From assembly GCA_904063045.1 (NCBI GenBank), contig CAJFCJ010000010.1:1116001-1180000 (forward strand): a DNA stretch of 64,000 nt, written 5' to 3'. A program made the position numbers and the translations under genes. The notes under the pieces are model-generated. The model was given only the letters and a program-made list of their open reading frames with translations, ran no database searches and had not been told where the DNA came from. Shown piece after piece: positions 47,930-64,000 of this stretch. Each line of letters opens with the position of its first letter. Position 1 is the first letter of the stretch. This DNA is from Dimorphilus gyrociliatus. Taxonomy: Eukaryota > Annelida > Polychaeta > Dinophilidae.

Positions 47930-49130
47930 TTGATAATAAGCAATGACAAACGAGATTAGAAACTGCATCTCAGATGGCGCCACTGTTTACTCAACTAATC
48001 AAGCGCTTTTACAAACAACTCACTAGCCGCCAATCATTCGACGGCTTTATTAGCAAGTACATTTTTACGGAAATTGCCTTTGATTAGGCGAATTTATTGC
48101 GCGAGTAAATAATTTCGAATAATAATAATTTACGATGTATAGTCTGAGACATTCGCCTTAATTTACGGCAATTTTATTGTGAGTGTTTTATATATACTCT
48201 TGTCAATCTATGATTATTCCTCTTTACAAATAAAATATGTTAATTCTTATCATTTTAATGAATAATTAAATATTAAAATTAATCAGAAAGAGCAAAATCT
48301 TAAAAAGAATACAATTTTATTTCATTTTGTAACTTTTTTTATTTGTTTATGAAAAGTACAGATTTTTTTTTATTCATACCGCTTCTTATATAGATAGCGT
48401 TGCTAGGTAACGAAACATTTAAGTAATAAAAGAAAAGTAAAAAAGAAACTAAATCTGATAATAAAATAATAAATTAATAATATAAAAAATATATAATGAA
48501 ATTTTAAACCGTAGATGGCACCAGGAGTAAATAAAGAAAATATATTAAGCTTAAGAGATATATTTAATAGTAATAAAGTCTATGATAGAAACAAACAAAA
48601 GAAAATAGGAGAAATAGGAGAAAATCAAGAATAGAGAAGGAGCAATAATATTCAATGAAGAGAAGCAAATATATTATATAATAAAAGAGATTTTTTACGG
48701 GGGTAAAGATGATGAATTCTTATAGATTTCGTCTATAAGCGTCGAGTGATAAATATATGGAATTACACTCGACGATAATCGAACGAATTGATGTGGAAAA
48801 AAGCCGAATAAATTTCGTTTAATGTAAACACTGAGTTCGTGGTTTATCTGCGCATTATCAAATTAAGCGGCGAGCGTGATATTTCGCTATTTTGCTTATA
48901 TTTGTCAATTTCTTTACGACCCTGCAATTGCGAATAATATAAGCTATAAATTTTATTACGTTTTGCACGTGTTTAATTGCGATTTTATGATGAAAATGTA
49001 GCCGGAAGTTCGAATTTTCGCTCGCCTTTAAGTAATCCGATCACAAACAAATAAATTACTTTCAATCTATAGCCATTCGTTATCTGCCGATTTTTCTTAT
49101 CGATGAGAAGTGATATACTTATATACAGTA
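47930..49130. promoter_or_regulatory. Candidate distal enhancer blocks upstream of Mnx
   Basis: Two blocks, about 47930-48190 and 48715-49130, stand out as complex and non-repetitive, with more CpG than the surrounding DNA and many homeodomain-like TAATT/AATTGC cores. They lie 1.4-2.6 kb before the Mnx start and have no coding potential. AGATGGCGCC occurs at 47972-47981 and AGATGGCACCAGG at 48513-48525. Regulatory function is inferred from composition and from proximity to a developmental gene. Confidence 0.4.
48740..48774. repeat. Perfect 9-bp inverted repeat, 17-nt loop
   Basis: CGTCGAGTG (48740-48748) and CACTCGACG (48766-48774). GC-rich arms are unusual here; it could be a paired binding site or an RNA hairpin. 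Confidence 0.65.
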
Positions 49131-50445
49131 TATACCACCCGCATTCTCCTTCCGATCTTATCAAATTATTCTAATGAAATAAGGATTGCACAAGCAATAA
49201 ACGATCCTAATCAATGGCAAAGCAACCGTAATTCAATAACAAAGACAATATAAGCGAAAACAATTAAGATGCCTCTATTTGTATAAGCTGTACATAAAAA
49301 GAGAAAAAGGTCGATGATACGAACCTTTGTTTGTAATTTTTTCAAATAAAATATTTTTTTCAATACTAGTTAATTCTTTCTATTTAATGTCAAACTGATA
49401 CAATAACCTTTGTTACGCAATATTTTTCCTAAATAACAACAATTCAGATTTTATATACATATAAGTTGATAACTATATGGCTTTTAAATAGTAATAATTC
49501 AACAATATTTCTAAATTAATTAATTAATTAATTAAAACGCAGTTATATAATAATTACAGTATATTTATATAAAAAGAATTTAAATTAATTCTAAAAGGGA
49601 CAAATATCCTATTTAAGTTATAATAATAAACCAGTTTCTGTAATAATTTTCATACCAGTTAGATAAATTTGTAAGAGAGGCCTAGTATTCCCTTATTGGT
49701 AGATTTATTGCCCTAATTCGTAGCGCATTTGTAAGAAAGTATCAATCTATAGAATATATTTCCGTGTCTGTTTCATCTTAAATAGACTCCAATAATTACT
49801 TGATATATTCATAGATATATATATATACTTTTTAATTTTAGTAATAACTTTTATGTCTTTAAAGATATATAGGGATAAAATTTATCTTTTGGAAAACCTA
49901 TTTGGCAATATATTTTATGTATATATAGTACTCTCTACTATTTGCTATTGCCCGCTCTGCGGTTGCGGTCTGTTCAAACACATTCATTTATTTGCATGTA
50001 CAAACTGCTTGTACAAGTTCTTAATGTGCTAATTCGTAAATTTGAATATAATTTACATAATTTCTAGGCTCAAATTTCATTAAATGCTTGTAAAAATTTA
50101 TAAACATGATTAGATTAGGACAATGATCGTGGAATAAATTATTGGAAATACTAGAAGATTTTTTAATGTTTTAATAAATAGAAATAAATCTAATAAAGTC
50201 CTTTAATATTTTCCAATAGTCCCCGACAGCCGGAAAATAACTATGAATATTTTTGGTCGCAAAAAAACTACAACGAATATCGTTACAGGAAATAGACGCA
50301 AAACGAGACTAACACAGCAGCCTAATCAAGCATTAGACGGCGCCAAGTGACGCTGTGAATACCAGCGAACCGGAAAAGGAAATAAGACGTCGATTGGATC
50401 AATAAGCGAAGACGTGCTTTGAGATAATTTGGCGAACAATGAGCA
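49131..50445. other. Mnx upstream spacer
   Basis: AT-rich to about 50210, with TATATACAGTATATA at 49120-49134 at its border and an AATTAATT run at 49516-49534. From 50220 the composition rises towards the promoter, with GACGGCGCCAAGTGACG near 50337. No other gene seen. Confidence 0.5.
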
Positions 50446-50522
50446 CTTAGGCGCTTAGGCGCAAGAGTGTTAATGCTTGATAATTATTCAGTCAGATCGT
50501 GATTGGCCGAAATCCAACCAAT
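50446..50522 (+). promoter_or_regulatory. Mnx proximal promoter with inverted CCAAT boxes
   Basis: A tandem CTTAGGCG pair (50446-50461) is followed by ATTGG (50502-50506) and CCAAT (50518-50522), two NF-Y-type boxes in opposite orientation 30-50 nt before the first ATG. No TATA box is seen, as is common for developmental regulators. Confidence 0.45.
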
Positions 50523-50551
50523 CAGCGGTCGTCACCGTTTTTCATTCGTAA

Positions 50552-54883
<4,332 letters not shown>

Positions 54884-57786
54884 AGTGGTGCTTTCTAAAA
54901 TTGTTTTAAAGACAAACTTTCGAGATCTGCTGATTATCTTTGTAAATAAGTTCTTTCTAATTATATTAAGTACATGTACATGTTATTCTTTTACTTAGAT
55001 TCTTTGTCCATCTAGTCAAGATTTTATGTACATAATTGAGTGATTGATAACCTAAAGCGCCATCTCGTTTGCATTCTATCATACACGCACATATATACAC
55101 TAGATGGCATTCTCGTCTATTCATCTAAATAACTTTGTGTTCGTAAGCGGAAAAAAGTTCATTACATGAAATTAAAGTTAAAGATATGGATTACGTGTAT
55201 GTAAATAGATAACCTTGAAATAAATTGATATAAATATTCATATGTACGGAGTATATAAAAGTATACAGAGTGTCGGTTTATTCTCCAATTTTTTTAATAA
55301 ATTATATTCTTTCTCTAAAGACCAGAACACTCTAAAGGAGATCTAACTATTTACTTAATTAATAAGAGGTGATTTATACCCTAATTCCATATTAGGAGTA
55401 TAAAGAAACAAATTATATTAAATAATCCATTCTTTTACTACGCTTATTCGATATCGTATAATTACTCATTATTTTCCTCTTTCTTTCTCTTCGATTTATT
55501 ATTCCTATATTCATAATGAACTTCCCACACTCTTTATTTACAGAATTCCTTTTTAATCATATGATTTGCAGTATTACAAACAATTGAAAAGATTGAAAAA
55601 TCTGACAATTAATTATGATTTTAAGAAGAGAAATAATACTATTTTTAGAATATTTGTTTTTATTCTTTTCTTATCTTTCCATTTTATTTTATACATTCAT
55701 AGGGCTCTGCTTCATTTAACAGTCATTTCTGTTTGCTTCTTTCTTTAGAGCAGAGTGACAGCTTCTAAGCCTTTTCTTTTAATAGGAGATAATTTTCCCA
55801 AGAATCTTTAGATGATGCTTTGAATAAATTTACACATCCTTTCCTTCACTATACGCCATTTTGTTTTCTCTTTCGTCTTTTCTCTTCTAGACTAAACTAT
55901 AAACCAAACTATAAAATTGTGGAATATTTTTAATTGAATTACTATAATATCGTTTATTAATTAATTTCACAATATTTATTTATTAATCAAGTATTATTTG
56001 AATATTATTCATTTTTCCTTTCACATATAAGCCTTTTATCAATAATTTAACGTGCTATAAAACTGTAATCGTATATTTTTTACTTCTTTATTCTATAATT
56101 ACCTTGCGAAACAAGTAGTAAGATAGAATATTTTTGACAACGATTTAACACTTTGCAAGTGATCTTTCGATAATTCTATTTCCTTTTACTTTTCAGTATT
56201 TAAGCTATTCTACTTGGAAATAAATCCGGAAGTGATATATTGATGAAGGATTATACATTGAAAATTATATTCATATGTAAATTGCTTTTAATAAGTTAAG
56301 AGAATTTTATTAATTTAGAATAATAGGAATTGCATATATTTTTTATGTCTTTGAAAAATTTGGCTCATTGAAAGTTCTTTGTTTGAAAGAACTCACTTTT
56401 GGTTGTACTTCTACCTTCTAAAATCTCCGTTTTTCTTTTGTTTCTTAATTTTGGATTTAGAGCTAAACTGGTCGATAGATGTCGTTAAATCAAACGTAGA
56501 CACAAAGAAGCTTCTACAGAAATGACATCTGTCGTGTTGCGAGCTAACTAGATTATTAACTGTATCTTCTCTCAAAGAAAATTTAAAGTTACTTTGAAAC
56601 TATAAATAAATTACTACGTCTACTTAAAAAACAAATGATAAAACGCTTAATCAATTACTTTTGAAAAGAAAATTGGTTTACTATCAGAAATTTATGAGAA
56701 AAAAAGATTTCTTTAAAACATAAACAATACATTGAAACTATTTCTTCTCATTTCCAACATCAATGAAAATTGATTATAGTTTCGCTATAAAAACAATTCC
56801 TCATTATATTTTATAAGGACGAACTGCTAGTTTGCAGTTTTTACAGTTAATGCAAACAACGATTGATCACTTCTGTCGAGAAATCATTTCAAGGACGATT
56901 TACAATTTCGATAATACGAAGACAATGCGGAATGGGATTTTGTTTATTAATTCAAGTAAACAATGAATATAAAAAATGTATAGAATAAAAAGAAAATGTT
57001 TAAATATTTCATTGAACAAACGAAACTTAATCATGAGATTCCTTTTACTAAAATTTTGTTAATATATAATCGTTACTTTATAAGTTCATAAGTGGTTTGG
57101 AAAGAAAAATGCAAAATATCGTATATAAACATGGAGGATCTATGTGTCTATTTACAGGAGAGAATTTTGTAATCATAGCTCAATTGTTTACATCGATTTC
57201 CCTTAGACTAATATAATTAACTTTTTTCAAAATAAAAGGTCAATTTAGTGAATTTATGCGAGATGAAAGAGCTGGAATGTAAATTTACATTACAGTACAT
57301 ATATATCTATATGTAATTGTACAAAGCTTTGATAATCCTTGTTCATTAAACATATTTTCAAAGAAAGAGTCAATAAACATTGAGGAAGAGTTAAGTTTAA
57401 GCTTATTAATTAGAGACTTATCAATAGCTATACATTCTTACATTATAGATACAAATTGAGGAAAGATAAAATAATAATAGAAATAAAGAAAATCAAGTCT
57501 TTTTCTTATTTTCTCCCCTTTTCTTTCTTCACAAATGGTTGAATATAAACTTACATGATAAAATTTAACGGTCCGTTAGAACTCTGTGACTTTTCTTCAA
57601 TTATTAAATCAATTGACAAATGCGTCACAGCACGAAATCATTTATCTTTTTTTTCAGTCTTTTCGTGCTTAATGGCTGTTTTGATCTATGTTAAAATTAT
57701 ATTATTTTCTCTATTATATAGAAATTATTATATCGAAATATGTATTTTATTATAAAGTTATGTAAATAATAGTTAGTAAAGTGTGT

Positions 57787-57823
<37 letters not shown>

Positions 57824-58878
57824 GAACATACACTATATTAATTTATTCTATTTAAATACAAAAATAAATTCTATCCAAGATGTGTATATATACATTTATT
57901 ATATACACTTTACTTTAACCTGTCAAACGAATTTACTTATGAATATAGTTATAGAACTATACTATTTTACAAAGAATTCATTATATTGATTTATATTGAA
58001 AATAGACATCTATTGTTTACATGTAGTATTTTCATGGTAAATAGATATGAAAATTGCTAAACTTTTCATTCTTTATAAACTCTTCTTTATTTATTAAAAT
58101 AATCGTGAAAAAATGTGTTGAATAGGCAAAATGTTTAATATTTAACTTGTAGGGAGTAAGAATTAAATGAATAGAAAGAAAAAGAAACAGTTTTCTTTAG
58201 ACTTGGAAAAATAGAGGAAAGAAAAGAAAGAAACATAAAATTTTGATTATTTGAAAATATTTGTTTTTTATAAAAAAAAATAATTAAGAATAAATATTAT
58301 ATAGTTATTTTTTTCTATATTGTGTAACCATTTCTTTTCGATAAGAAAAGCAATAGAATATAGGCTACTTTTTCTTTTTTTATAATATAATAGCTCCATT
58401 TTAGACTTGTTCGCTCTTTTTTTCTTTCTATTTCATATTGGTAAGTAATTTACTTCTGTAGAAGTATATATTACTTCTATATTTGTATATTGATAATTAA
58501 GTCCAACTGATTATTAGTGATTGAAATTTTTTTCAACAGTAAACCTTATATAAGAAATTTGACGTTTTCTGTTTTATCTATGTTTTAGAAAATATGTAAA
58601 GGTACTTTAATTTTGAAAATTGGTTTATTTATATTTAAACTAAACGGCTTTGAACTGTATAAAGACAATAGATTCAATTGTTTAAAAGCGGTATTGAATG
58701 GTTAATGAGCAATTGATGCATTATGCAAGCTTGAACAGGCGCCCAGCTTTGCATTTGTTCGATTAAACACGCCAAGACAACATCGATCTAGAACCCACGT
58801 TCGGTCAACAAGAAGTTCGTTTATAATTGTTATCCGTTACTGTTTTATCGTCCTTCGTGTCTTATCGTTCCGTTGGAC
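54884..58878. other. Gene-poor stretch downstream of Mnx
   Basis: The Mnx 3' region includes AGCGCCATCT (55056-55065) and AGATGGCAT near 55102, and AATAAA near 55220. The rest is AT-rich with a (TA)n at 57788-57818 and an inverted AGATGTC pair at 56473-56534. No exon recognised. GTATAAAG near 58658 is a possible TATA box for the next gene. Confidence 0.5.
56473..56534. repeat. Inverted pair of the CGAYAGATGTC motif
   Basis: CGATAGATGTCGTT (56473-56486) faces AATGACATCTGTCG (56521-56534): 12 of 14 arm positions pair, with a 34-nt loop. Confidence 0.6.
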
Positions 58879-59577
58879 ATGCAAGACGACGAACGCCTTC
58901 TTCAAGAACTCTCAGGGTCCGATGAAAAGGGCGTTAGGCAGAGTGTCTCTAGGAGCTCTCAAAAAACTGCCTTAACATCAGTTCTTCTCTCCTCAAATCC
59001 TTGGATACAAAGAGATTTAAACAGGAAAATATCTAAAATTGATGGACAGATGAAAAGAAGAGAACGGACATTAGACTGGAACCAACGTCAATTCTTCATT
59101 AAACAATTATTTGACGCTGATGAAAACTTGAGATTTTGTAATCCAGTTAATGACGACAAAAGTCCTATTACATTACCTAAAGTAAAGGTCAAAACAGCCA
59201 AATCTACAGGCAATCAAGCAAGAATGGGCACTATTGAAGGGGAGCAGCAATTACCAACAATTCGGAGACAAAGTGCAACACCCTCTTTCGGAAAAAATAT
59301 TGATTTACAATTAGGAAAATCTAATACAGATTCTCTTGGCCCAGTTAACCCAAAAGCGGAAGTGGTCGATAGAATTTGCGAGGATGAGCTAATTGAAAGG
59401 CTAACTCTCTCACTACCAGTCGGACTTCTTGTAAAAGCGTCTGAGAAAGCCAGCAGGCCTATACAAGAACGGAAGAAAAGACTATTAAAACAAAATCAAA
59501 CAACTATCGAAAGAAACTTTAAAGAGGATGAAAGATGGAAGAAGTTGCAAAATTCATTAGTTAAAAGTTTATACTAG
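58879..59577 (+). CDS. Intronless gene of unknown function, 232 residues
   Basis: The open frame runs from the ATG at 58879 to TAG at 59577; two further codons upstream have only TTG. It is far longer than chance frames here and has normal, not low-complexity, composition. I do not recognise the family. The N-terminus is acidic (QDDERLLQELSGSDEKG), then Ser-rich, then SNPWIQRDLNRKISKIDGQM leads a charged helical stretch with WNQRQFFIKQLFD (about residues 48-90). The middle (100-165) is polar and probably disordered. The C-terminal 60 residues (EDELIERLTLSLP... to RWKKLQNSLVKSLY) are again helical and basic. No signal peptide, membrane segment or metal-binding motif, so it is probably a cytoplasmic or nuclear protein. 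The lack of introns, unlike most neighbours, would fit an old retrocopy. A less AT-rich leader from about 58730 precedes it. Confidence 0.75.
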   Translation: MQDDERLLQELSGSDEKGVRQSVSRSSQKTALTSVLLSSNPWIQRDLNRKISKIDGQMKRRERTLDWNQRQFFIKQLFDADENLRFCNPVNDDKSPITLPKVKVKTAKSTGNQARMGTIEGEQQLPTIRRQSATPSFGKNIDLQLGKSNTDSLGPVNPKAEVVDRICEDELIERLTLSLPVGLLVKASEKASRPIQERKKRLLKQNQTTIERNFKEDERWKKLQNSLVKSLY

Positions 59578-60041
59578 AAAAACAATTACAAACATTTAAA
59601 TTTTCTTAGGATGATTAATTGATTGCAGTATTTGTAACATAATCATGCAGATGTAAAAAAATTTATTACAAGCATTTATTAATAATTTTTTAGACTTTTA
59701 TAATTAAAAAGAGATCTCTTGAAAATTTATTAACCGAAAGAAGAGAGGAGAGGATTACTTTTGTTATTAGGCTTTTTGTCTTCAAAAGTTCAATGAGTTA
59801 GTTAATTTAACAGAAAAAGGATACATATTTAATAAATACAATTTATATTATTGAGAAATATTTGCACTATTCTTTAAACTACATTTAATATATAAGTTTA
59901 ATGCGAAAAATTTCAACTCCACGATATATTTATTTAACACTAAAAGTCATTTGATTTAGTTCAGCTCCAAAAGAGAAATATAAAAAAAGGCTGGAGGGGA
60001 TAAATGACAAAAAAATTGAAACAGTGAATGTGAAGACGGAG

Positions 60042-60043
<2 letters not shown>

Positions 60044-60080
<37 letters not shown>
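60044..60080 (+). repeat. (GA)n microsatellite
   Basis: About 18 uninterrupted AG units. Confidence 0.9.
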
Positions 60081-60081
<1 letters not shown>

Positions 60082-60280
60082 AGAAAATACAGAGTAGGAA
60101 GAGTAGGAGAAAGAAACAGACAGGTTATTACAAAAAAAGGGAAATAGGAGTGAAAATACCGTTCTTAAAGGCCTAAATCGATTTTTTTTTAAATGAAACC
60201 TCGTCTATTTAAATATTTGGTCTCCAATTCCCTAATATTGATGGGAGTACAATTTTACTTGGTCTGTAAGAGTAAAAAGA

Positions 60281-60330
60281 GTAAGTAAGTGAGTGAGTGA
60301 GTGAGAGAAAGAGAGAGAGAGAGAGAGAAG
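60281..60330 (+). repeat. Compound (GTAA)(GTGA)n(GA)n microsatellite
   Basis: GTAAGTAAGT then GTGA units then GA units; the mirror image of the 44275-44390 cluster on the opposite strand. Confidence 0.85.
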
Positions 60331-62132
60331 GAGAGTAAAAGATGGAGAGAAACAGGCGACATATATACATGTTGCATTGATTTTTCAATTATTCATGAGT
60401 AACATGATTCTTCCTTGTCTTATTAAATGATTAATTGATGTTAAAGTGAAAATACTTCTTTTGGTGATTAGTATACTATTCAAAATACCGTATACTGGAA
60501 TCTACTGTATATTTCAAGTTAATATAAACATTTGCATAGTGTTTCTTTATAGTATATTTATTATATTCTTAACTTCAATGGTCCATTCACTAACCTTTTT
60601 AATCTTTTACTTTTTTATTAAAGACTTATGAAAAAGATATTTTCCAGTCAAGTCGTTTTACCCTACGAGAAAATGAAAGCTACTCTGACTTAAAATATCG
60701 AACGTCTAAGTGACTTAGTCACTTTCGTTTGAATATCAATTTAAAACACTATTTAAAAGCTTTTCAAAAAGAATGTCAATGTTTTAACTCATCTTATAAA
60801 TATTCTAAGGCTGCTTTCCTCAATTGTCCTGTAAATAAGAATTTCTCAAGAAAATTATATCAAGCTTGAAATACAACTTTAGTCCTATACTGCTAATGTT
60901 ATTTTAGATCAAATATAGTATACGGTAAATATATAAAGATTAAATTTTCTATAGCATGAAACTGTAAATGTCATAATAAATGGAAATAGTCTGGTTGTGA
61001 CTTTTTCACCTTCATGTAAGGAATACCTGGAGAGGTGTTGGTTGCTTGTTTAAATGATAATTCAATGACGTAACTAATTAAGATTCTGATTGGTTAAAAT
61101 TTAAAGTGGTAACAGTATACTTCACTTCAAAAATTGGCATTTGTGTGACCTATTTAGTTGAAGTAATTTAAGCGTAAAAAGCACCAGTGTGTATCGTTTC
61201 ATACAAATACTTGCATATACTAATATATATTAGTATATCTATATAATCTGTATTTATACAATATGTAAATTGTTAATTTTTAAGGAATCTGCTATGCTTC
61301 CTTACCCCAAGTATAAACAACATAGAATATACTATGCAAAATTAATAGAAATTTTTCAAAAACAACCACCAACGAACTCTTGATGAATAAACAATGGCTA
61401 AAGTGTGACGTAATTCATTTTCAATTTCTTCAGACCTTGTACATATCAGAAAAAAATCGATGCAACGAGAACTAGCTTTTATCTAATAATCTATAATTGA
61501 TTTGGAATCATAGTCCATTGCAGTATAACATCTACAAATTTCTATATATAGAATAAAAAACCTATTATTTCTAAGTTTCTTAATTGATGCTAGATCAGTT
61601 GTACGCAAGTTACAGTTAGGTTGATACTTCCTCAAATATACAATGCAAAAGTCGATATATAATTTGTTTTGAGTATATGAACTTTTTATTTAACAAAAGA
61701 GGAAATATTATCTCACTTCCGGCCTTTTATCAGCCTAAATTTATAAAAAAAATATAAAGGGAAGCTAAGGAATGAGATGTCTCGTAGTAACTTGGAAACA
61801 TTCTAGAAATGATCCTCATGAAAATTGACTTAAAGTAATATATCTGCAAATTTATGTATTAACAAGAAATGGAAAGTTTCCCACGGTTTTATTAGTTTAT
61901 GGCTAGTTTGGTTTGTTATAGCAAAGAAATTAATTGTAATGATGGTAAAAAAAAGAGAGTGGAAAGCTTTATTTTTGTCGAATTATCGTATAGACTTTTT
62001 CAATTATCATTATTAATGTAAAGCTGAGAGGAAGGGTAGAGGGAAAGAAACATAAATTAGGTCAGTTTGTACCAAAGGTTTCAGCTTAGGCCTAAGTGGA
62101 AACATTGCTAGGGAAAAATTCTATCGGCCTCG

Positions 62133-62153
62133 TTCGAAATTCGAATGACGTCA
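62133..62153 (+). promoter_or_regulatory. CRE and adjoining TTCGAA pair in the Ly6-type gene promoter
   Basis: TTCGAA-A-TTCGAA (62133-62145) abuts a perfect cyclic-AMP response element TGACGTCA (62146-62153), 95 nt before the ATG. The following 90 nt are CpG-containing and TATA-less. CREB/ATF control is inferred. Confidence 0.55.
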
Positions 62154-62247
62154 TTGTCGGTACCGTGGCGTTTTTTTTTACGAGAGGGGCGTGAGGGAAA
62201 AATGGTCGACGAGAAGGCGAATTGATTCACGTCGTCCGGAAAGTAAC

Positions 62248-62993
62248 ATGATAATGGTAGAAAATTCTTCTATTTTCTATGCTACTCTATTCCTGATTAC
62301 TATCCATTCAGGTAAGCATGATTAATTTTTAAATGAATGTATATTATCCAATTGAACCACTCTGTTATTTTGTTTTATTTTATACTTCCTTAAGCATTAC
62401 TTTAAAACTATCATTATTAAATGTTTGTAGGCTATCTTTTATTTTGAAATTAGTTAAGATTTATTTTCAATTATTTATATTTTTTGTTTTATTAAAAAAA
62501 AAAAAGAAAACGTATTTTATTTTTTGAGGAAAAAGGTAAAACATTTTCCCTTCATCTTGGCATTTTTCTTCTCACTAATTTATTCCTTTAGTTGTATAAA
62601 TAACAAAATAAATGCGTTCTATGTAAATGAGCGGTGAAAACTGATACAGCTTGCTCTTTGAAATGTTATATCTGTGAAAACGAACACACGAACGAGTTAT
62701 GCAATACCGAAAAAAAACTGTTGGACTGTGACGAAGAATTTGACGTTTGCCAAACTACCGTCTACTATTCAGAAGTTAGTACCAAGCTGTCCATCATAAA
62801 AAGCTGCACGAAAGAAAGGTCTTGCCAAATGCAAAGGAATGTAAGCTTGGCTGGTTGCGATCTAAGAGACGAGAAACCATATTCTTATTGGATGTGCACG
62901 TACTGCTGTTCCGAAGACGCTTGTAATGTTAATGAGGCGTCCATTTCGGCTATTAGCCGCTTTCTTATCTTGATTGTTTTGTTATCGATCTGA
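62248..62993 (+). CDS. Ly6/uPAR-type secreted or GPI-anchored protein
   Basis: Two exons, 62248-62311 and 62650-62993, joined G|CT (Ala), giving 135 residues. Exon 1 is the signal peptide (ATLFLITIHS core); a second in-frame ATG follows two codons later. The mature part starts CSLKCYICEN and keeps the Ly6/uPAR cysteine pattern: paired early Cys, spaced Cys in loops 1-3, and the closing CTYCCSEDACN, the family's 'CC..D.CN' end. After that Asn a short linker leads to a hydrophobic tail (FLILIVLLSI), as in GPI-anchored members. The 64-nt signal-peptide exon followed by one exon for the whole domain is unusual, since many Ly6 genes split the domain. The three-finger fold also occurs in secreted ligands and venom proteins, but the GPI-type tail favours a cell-surface modulator. 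Length is within the family range. Partner unknown. Confidence 0.88.
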
Positions 62994-63010
62994 AAAAATG
63001 ATAGCGTTGT

Positions 63011-63037
63011 AGATGTCGCTGTTGTGAAGCGTCATCT
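63011..63037. repeat. Inverted AGATGTCGCT pair
   Basis: AGATGTCGCT (63011-63020) and AGCGTCATCT (63028-63037) pair at nine of ten positions over a 7-nt loop. TAGCGTT occurs as a direct repeat on both outer sides. It falls 18 nt past the Ly6-type stop codon, so it would be in the 3'UTR. Confidence 0.6.
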
Positions 63038-63940
63038 GTGTAGCGTTACTTTTTTCCTATATTAATATCCTAAGCCCGTTTGTTGATCAATTTGACAAAA
63101 ATTCTAACCTAAAAAAAGAGAAAATAGTTAAAACTATTACCAAAAGAGAGTAGATAAACTCTGTAAGTGTCTTTTATAGCCACCTAACTGGAATTTTTTT
63201 AAAATCAGATTTTAAAGCTAAACAGATGTTTCGTAGAATTTCTAGTAAAGAAGTTTATTTACCAGATAACCAGACTTTTATGCTAGATAACATTTGGTAT
63301 AAGTTCAAAGAATAGCTAGTGGCTTAGAGAGTACCTTGTATTGTATTCATTAAAAAGCGAAGCCTTTAAGTTTGAATACTTGTGAGTGTTTAGTAGGAGG
63401 GTATATCATTAAACATACGTGTTTGTCTAAATTGATGATTAATTGTATCTTCCTATTCCTTTTTAAAGATAGTTTAATAATTAAAGAATGAATAATAAAC
63501 TGGTTAATTAGTTAATTAGTATATCTTTTATCTTTTTTTGAATAATCCTTTAATGTTTCCTATTCATTAAATTCTGATTTAATTTAGGGAAAACCTTTCT
63601 ATAACATCTTCGGAAACGGTTACAATATATAAGTAGGCTGTTTTCTACTACTGTATATGATCTGATGCTTGTGCTACTGTATCACCACAGGGTAAAACTC
63701 ATAGCGCAATGTAGATTAATATCAGAGGACAAACAGCCTCCTATTCTTATTGATATCAACATTATAGAACGTCAAAATTTCTTAGCATACCACGCCCTCT
63801 GTTGGTTTTCATTAAATATCTTTCTTTTATCTAGAAAATTTAGATGTACAGAAAAGAAACCAATTAAATAATACGAGAAGAATTCATATGGGACTAATTT
63901 AATGCAACTCATTTATAAACCTAAATTTTGTGAAGAACAA

Positions 63941-63956
63941 ATCGATAGAGGGCGCT
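63941..63956 (+). other. Copy of the dispersed AGAGGGCGCT motif
   Basis: ATCGATAGAGGGCGCT; shares 14 identical bases with 5821-5834. Confidence 0.5.
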
Positions 63957-64000
63957 AGAATATATTTATATAAGAAAAAACAACGAAAAAAATATAACAA

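Larger units (their letters stand above)
59578..62132. other. Intergenic stretch before the Ly6-type gene
   Basis: No supported gene. It has (GA)n at 60044-60080 and (GTGA)n/(GA)n at 60281-60330. 61020-61200 is less AT-rich, with AATGACGTAAC (CRE-like) and GATTGG (CCAAT box), but leads into no visible exon. Confidence 0.5.
62994..64000. other. 3' flank of the Ly6-type gene, no further gene seen
   Basis: It contains an AGATGTCGCT/AGCGTCATCT inverted pair (63011-63037) right after the stop codon and the motif ATCGATAGAGGGCGCT at 63941-63956. Small open frames are within chance. Confidence 0.5.

Noticed and set aside
60446-60631. A 61-codon hydrophobic frame
   Set aside because: Starts at GTG and is Ile/Phe-rich as expected from AT-rich DNA.

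Overview
This window looks like nuclear DNA of a bilaterian invertebrate. It is strongly AT-rich, has spliced genes with GT..AG introns (many only 50-75 nt), and is littered with (TA)n, (CT)n and (GA)n microsatellites. The gene content (an Mnx homeobox gene, a three-calponin-domain filamin of the jitterbug type, a PLAC8-like protein, a Ly6-type protein, peptide precursors with dibasic sites, and an IFRYamide-type precursor) fits a lophotrochozoan such as an annelid or relative. I cannot name the species. No bacterial, viral or transposase gene was recognised.

Layout. 1-0.9 kb: a two-exon PLAC8-like gene (+). 4.8-6.7 kb: a two-exon rhodopsin-type peptide GPCR (-). 9.7-18.9 kb: a tandem, same-strand lipocalin cluster of one decayed copy followed by two intact genes; each encodes two fused lipocalin domains and keeps the same five-exon layout, including 64-nt exons. 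22.1-22.7 and 28.2-28.9 kb: two paralogous precursors packed with short LGxFGV peptides between KR sites, sharing a near-identical proximal promoter at fixed spacing. 31.6-35.8 kb: a 14-exon jitterbug-type filamin with three CH domains and only four filamin repeats. 40.0-42.9 kb (-): a small spliced precursor for GIMRYamide and IFRYamide (sNPF/LFRYamide-like), whose exons are too short to show up as a long reading frame. 50.5-54.9 kb: Mnx, flanked and interrupted by complex non-repeat blocks that look like cis-regulatory elements. 58.9-59.6 kb: an intronless unknown gene. 62.2-63.0 kb: a two-exon GPI-type Ly6/uPAR protein behind a perfect CRE.

Most of the sequence is gene-poor. The strongest candidates for something undescribed are the LGxFGV non-amidated peptide family with its shared promoter box, the di-domain lipocalin cluster caught in birth and death, and a dispersed AGA(G/T)G(G/T)CGC(T/C) motif family that in three places forms short inverted pairs. 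All splice models were made by eye from splice consensus, phase and protein similarity; no search or alignment was run.
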